Positions 16,502 through 18,964 of a stretch of 18,964 nucleotides of DNA are shown here, piece by piece. Positions within the stretch are counted from its first letter, which is position 1. Every line of letters begins with the position of its first letter. The translations under genes and the position numbers were made by a program. Origin of the DNA: Palsa-504 sp050010815 (GTDB taxonomy: Bacteria > Actinomycetota > Actinomycetes > Streptosporangiales > Streptosporangiaceae); contig JBEKKH010000069.1 of the NCBI GenBank assembly GCA_050010815.1, positions 1 through 18,964 of the forward strand. The letters run 5' to 3'. The notes below the pieces were generated by a model. The model made no database searches. It had not been told where the DNA came from and saw only the letters and a program-made list of their open reading frames with translations.

Positions 16502-17383
16502 ATGGCCATCGTGCTGGGCGCCAACCAGTACGGGAAAGCGGAGATACGCTTCCTGCATGTGCGCCGCGGCGGCGATCAGCAGGTCCCGCACGCCATCACG
16601 GACCTGAACGTCAGCGTCACGCTGGCTGGAGAGCTGGCCGCGACCCACCTGTCCGGCGACAACTCGGCGGTGCTGACGACCGACGCGCAGAAGAACACCG
16701 TGTACGCATTCGCCCAGGAATACGGCGTCGGCGCGATCGAGGACTTCGCGCTCCGGCTGGCCCGGCATTTCGTGGCGTCGCAGGCGGCGATCTCCTTCGC
16801 GCGGATCACCGTGGAGCAATACCCCTGGGAACGGCTTGACGGCCATTCCTTCGCCCGGTCTGGCCGGGAGATCAGGACCGCGATGGTCAGCCATGACGGC
16901 ACGGGCTCCTGGGTGGTCAGCGGGCTGCGCGACCTGACCGTGCTCAAGTCGGCCGGGTCGGAGTTCTGGGGGTTCCCCCGCGATCGCTACACCACGCTGC
17001 CCGAGACCTCGGACCGGATCCTGGCGACCGCGGTGGAGGCACGGTGGCGACACGCCAGGCCCGAGGCCGCGGGAGGAGACCCCGGCTGGACGGAGTCCTA
17101 CGCCGCGGCACGGGAGGCCCTGCTGGCGGCATTCGCCGACACGCACAGCTACTCCCTGCAGCAGACGCTGTACGCCATGGGCCAGCGGGTCCTGGCCGGC
17201 CGACCCGAGATCGCCGAGATCAGGCTGGCGCTGCCGAACAAGCACCACTTCGAAGTCGACATGTCGCCGTTCGGCCTGACGAACTCCGGCGAGGTGTTCT
17301 ACGTGTCGGACCGCCCCTACGGGCTCATCGAGGGCACGATTACCCGCGACGACGCCCCGCCCGCCGGGAAAGCCTGGACGTGA
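16502..17383 (+). CDS. uox: Urate oxidase (uricase)
   Basis: Uricase oxidises urate with O2 to 5-hydroxyisourate and H2O2, without cofactor. The 293-aa protein is full length. It shows NQYGKAEIRFLHV with the catalytic Lys at residue 12, LTTDAQKNT with T60 and D61, DLTVLKSAGSEFWGF around 144-158 and LPNKHHFEVDM with the catalytic His near 248. All elements of the Lys-Thr-His relay are present, so activity is expected. No peroxisomal-type C-terminal tripeptide is present, as expected for a bacterium. GGGGAG lies 6 bases upstream of ATG 16502. The H2O2 it makes must be removed by enzymes outside this window. Confidence 0.95.
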   Translation: MAIVLGANQYGKAEIRFLHVRRGGDQQVPHAITDLNVSVTLAGELAATHLSGDNSAVLTTDAQKNTVYAFAQEYGVGAIEDFALRLARHFVASQAAISFARITVEQYPWERLDGHSFARSGREIRTAMVSHDGTGSWVVSGLRDLTVLKSAGSEFWGFPRDRYTTLPETSDRILATAVEARWRHARPEAAGGDPGWTESYAAAREALLAAFADTHSYSLQQTLYAMGQRVLAGRPEIAEIRLALPNKHHFEVDMSPFGLTNSGEVFYVSDRPYGLIEGTITRDDAPPAGKAWT

Positions 17384-17387
17384 CCGC

Positions 17388-17783
17388 ATGCCGCACATGT
17401 TCCTGAACGGAGGCGGGATGCGCGGCGGATCGCTGCATCACCTGCTGGCCGGAGCGCCCCTGGTCGCTGAGATGCGGACCGCGCCACGCTACCTGCTGTA
17501 CTCCGCCGGAGACAGGTATCCGGCCCTGCAGCCGTGCCCGCCGGGGGCCGGCACTGGCGCCGCGATCGCCGGCGAGGTGTACGACCTGCCTCTGGACGTG
17601 CTGCGCGACCATCTTCTCCCGGCGGAGCCGCCCGAACTCGAACTCGGCGTGATCGAGCTCGCCGACGGCAGCGCCGCCCTCGGCATGCTGCTGCGCCGTC
17701 CCTGCCCCGTGATGGACGACCTGACCGACATCACCGCCTACGGCGGCTGGCGCACCTACCTCACCCGTCCCGGCAGACCCTGA
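17388..17783 (+). CDS. AtzF/GGCT-like allophanate hydrolase-related protein
   Basis: The 131-aa product resembles the C-terminal domain of allophanate hydrolase (AtzF), which has a gamma-glutamylcyclotransferase-like fold. Diagnostic parts are MFLNGGGMRGGSLHHLLAGA, the strand-turn RTAPRYLLYSAGDRYPAL, GAAIAGEVYDLP and ELGVIELADGSAALGM. The amidase half of AtzF is absent, so it is not a complete allophanate hydrolase. It starts 4 bases after the urate oxidase stop and is probably cotranscribed. A role in handling ureido compounds downstream of allantoin is suggested by context and is inference only. A terminator hairpin follows directly. Confidence 0.8.
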   Translation: MPHMFLNGGGMRGGSLHHLLAGAPLVAEMRTAPRYLLYSAGDRYPALQPCPPGAGTGAAIAGEVYDLPLDVLRDHLLPAEPPELELGVIELADGSAALGMLLRRPCPVMDDLTDITAYGGWRTYLTRPGRP

Positions 17784-17784
17784 A

Positions 17785-17812
17785 TCCCCGCCCGCGCCCT
17801 GTCTGGCGGGGA
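17785..17812. terminator. Bidirectional hairpin terminator
   Basis: TCCCCGCC (17785-17792) pairs with GGCGGGGA (17805-17812) as an 8-bp stem with a 12-base loop. It lies between the convergent AtzF-like gene and the exported protein gene, starting one base after the former's stop. Confidence 0.6.
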
Positions 17813-17819
17813 CGGCCGG

Positions 17820-18964
17820 TCAGCTGACGAAGATCATGCCCTGCGGCTCCAGGGTGGCACCGTGCGTCCGGATGCGGGTGATCTGGCCGGTGTACATGTT
17901 CAGCTGGCCCAGGTAGTTCGGCGGGTACCCGGGTCCTGGGCAGGTGGCGGGAGCGGCGTTCGCGTCGCACGGGGTCACCGCGACAAAAGCGGTGCCCGGC
18001 CAGAACGTGCCCGATACGGCGTCGATGGTGTCAGTGCTCGTGCTGGCGGCGAAGAACGTCCCGTGCCAGGATGTCGCCCAGGCGGTGTCGTCGACCGACT
18101 GCGACAGGGCCAGAACCGTCAGGTGCTGATACCAGGTGCCCGGGCCGTGCACGTAGATCTGCTCTTTGTCGCCCTGGCTGGTCAGCATGAAATCGCCTGC
18201 GTACATGGGCGCAGTCGCCGGCACGACCTCATTGGAGTCGGGATCGGTGAGGCCTAGCCTGACCGACTTGCCCACCTGCGGGCCGTTGCCGACGGTGGCC
18301 CAGGACTCGTCGTAGAACAACGCGTGGACGTACGCCACCTGGTTGTACGGGTCCAGGCTCACCGAGTACACGGCCGGGTAGGCGGGGTTCGGCGCCGCTG
18401 CCCCGGTGGTGCCGGGAGCCGAGGCGCTGATCAGCATCTGGCCGTCGTAGAAGGAGATGGCGTCGGTGCCGCCGTGGTGCGGCAGCGGCTGCTTGCTGTA
18501 CTGGTAATGCGTCACCTGGCCGGTCCAGGAGTCGATGCTGTCGAGGCTGGAGTTCGCGTCCTCGTTGATGGTGGCGATGACCTGCCCGGTGGCCGGATTG
18601 GCGGTCAGGCCGTCGCACTTGCCCCGCAAGTCCCACTTGCGGATCACCTGGCCGCCCTGGGTGAACTCTACGATGGTGCTGTCACGGTTGCCGTCCGTGC
18701 TGGCCTGCCCCTGCGGGCCGACCCCGTTCTGGAATGTGGTGAACAGGTCGCCTCGGAAGATGGTGATGTCATCGGGCGAGCTCAGCCGTTCCCAGTGCCG
18801 CTTACTGGATCCGGCCTTGGTGTACCAGTGGCCCAGGCTCTGGCCAGACAAGATCTGGCGCACGTAGTAGCTGGGCGTGGTCGGCCTGGCGGTCCTGGCG
18901 CTGGCGGGCAAAGCGATGACCAACATGGCCAGCAGGGCCGCCATCACCGCGCCGAGCGCCGTTA
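17820..18964 (-). CDS. Exported beta-propeller-like protein (5' end outside window)
   Basis: I do not recognise a named family. From GTG 18947 the frame encodes 375 aa, but it stays open to the window edge. The hydrophobic stretch MAALLAMLVIALPASA lacks a positively charged start, so the true start of this Sec signal peptide probably lies beyond 18964. Cleavage after ALPASA is likely. The mature part contains repeated short beta-type units, such as IVEFTQGGQVIRKWDLRGKCDGLTANP, VTHYQYSKQPLPHHGGTDAI and LGQLNMYTGQITRI, which fit a beta-propeller like the NHL or quinoprotein type. No catalytic motif, lipobox or cell-wall sorting signal is visible. It converges on the purine operon with a hairpin between them. 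It shows no obvious sequence repeat in common with the other secreted protein at 12380. Confidence 0.65.
   Translation of the reverse strand, partial: TALGAVMAALLAMLVIALPASARTARPTTPSYYVRQILSGQSLGHWYTKAGSSKRHWERLSSPDDITIFRGDLFTTFQNGVGPQGQASTDGNRDSTIVEFTQGGQVIRKWDLRGKCDGLTANPATGQVIATINEDANSSLDSIDSWTGQVTHYQYSKQPLPHHGGTDAISFYDGQMLISASAPGTTGAAAPNPAYPAVYSVSLDPYNQVAYVHALFYDESWATVGNGPQVGKSVRLGLTDPDSNEVVPATAPMYAGDFMLTSQGDKEQIYVHGPGTWYQHLTVLALSQSVDDTAWATSWHGTFFAASTSTDTIDAVSGTFWPGTAFVAVTPCDANAAPATCPGPGYPPNYLGQLNMYTGQITRIRTHGATLEPQGMIFVS

Noticed and set aside
15986..17398. 470-residue minus-strand frame opposite the purine operon
   Set aside because: Antisense shadow of uraD, uraH and uox, all of which carry complete active-site motifs.

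Overview
The window is high-GC DNA with strong G/C bias at third codon positions and frequent GTG/TTG starts. It carries typical actinobacterial families: a DUF5999 protein, a PucR-type regulator and Sec-exported beta-propeller proteins. It is best read as chromosomal DNA of a streptomycete-like member of the Actinomycetota; genus cannot be fixed from the sequence alone. I see no rRNA, tRNA, CRISPR array, insertion sequence or phage gene.

Layout. (1) 1-2942: a NarL/DesK-type sensor histidine kinase (minus strand, cut by the left edge) diverges from an ArnT/PMT-like membrane glycosyltransferase that ends at a perfect 14-bp hairpin. (2) 3056-4360: a charged helical hypothetical protein, a ~515-bp stretch without a clear gene whose second half is A/T-richer, a 37-codon small ORF and a DUF5999 gene. 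(3) 4458-8408: uvrA and a small TEX30-like alpha/beta hydrolase on the minus strand, separated by a 20-bp perfect palindrome. uvrA has a long upstream region with a candidate damage-responsive promoter, a 13-bp inverted repeat and a G-rich tract. (4) 8409-12177: an ornithine-cyclodeaminase/mu-crystallin family gene, a divergent MBL-fold hydrolase, an ArsR-HTH/SRPBCC fusion regulator, a SnoaL-like protein and a GNAT acetyltransferase. (5) 12380-13801: a secreted beta-propeller protein with a possible Shine-Dalgarno-masking fold, flanked by related CGCTAGCGA-containing repeats. (6) 13856-17783: a purine-catabolism locus. A PucR-type regulator diverges from uraD-uraH-uox and an AtzF/GGCT-like gene, tightly packed. 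(7) 17820-18964: a second exported, propeller-like protein whose 5' end lies beyond the window.

How the genes work together. The clearest unit is the urate-to-allantoin module: urate oxidase makes 5-hydroxyisourate, UraH hydrolyses it to OHCU, and UraD decarboxylates OHCU to (S)-allantoin. PucR is the likely local regulator. The rest is mostly single-gene housekeeping (UvrA), regulators and small enzymes. No clearly new multi-gene system is visible. The best leads are small: the RecA-NDp-like promoter of uvrA, the small ORF before DUF5999, the Cys replacement in the cyclodeaminase-like enzyme, the repeats around the secreted propeller gene, and a fresh 21-bp duplication in uraD.
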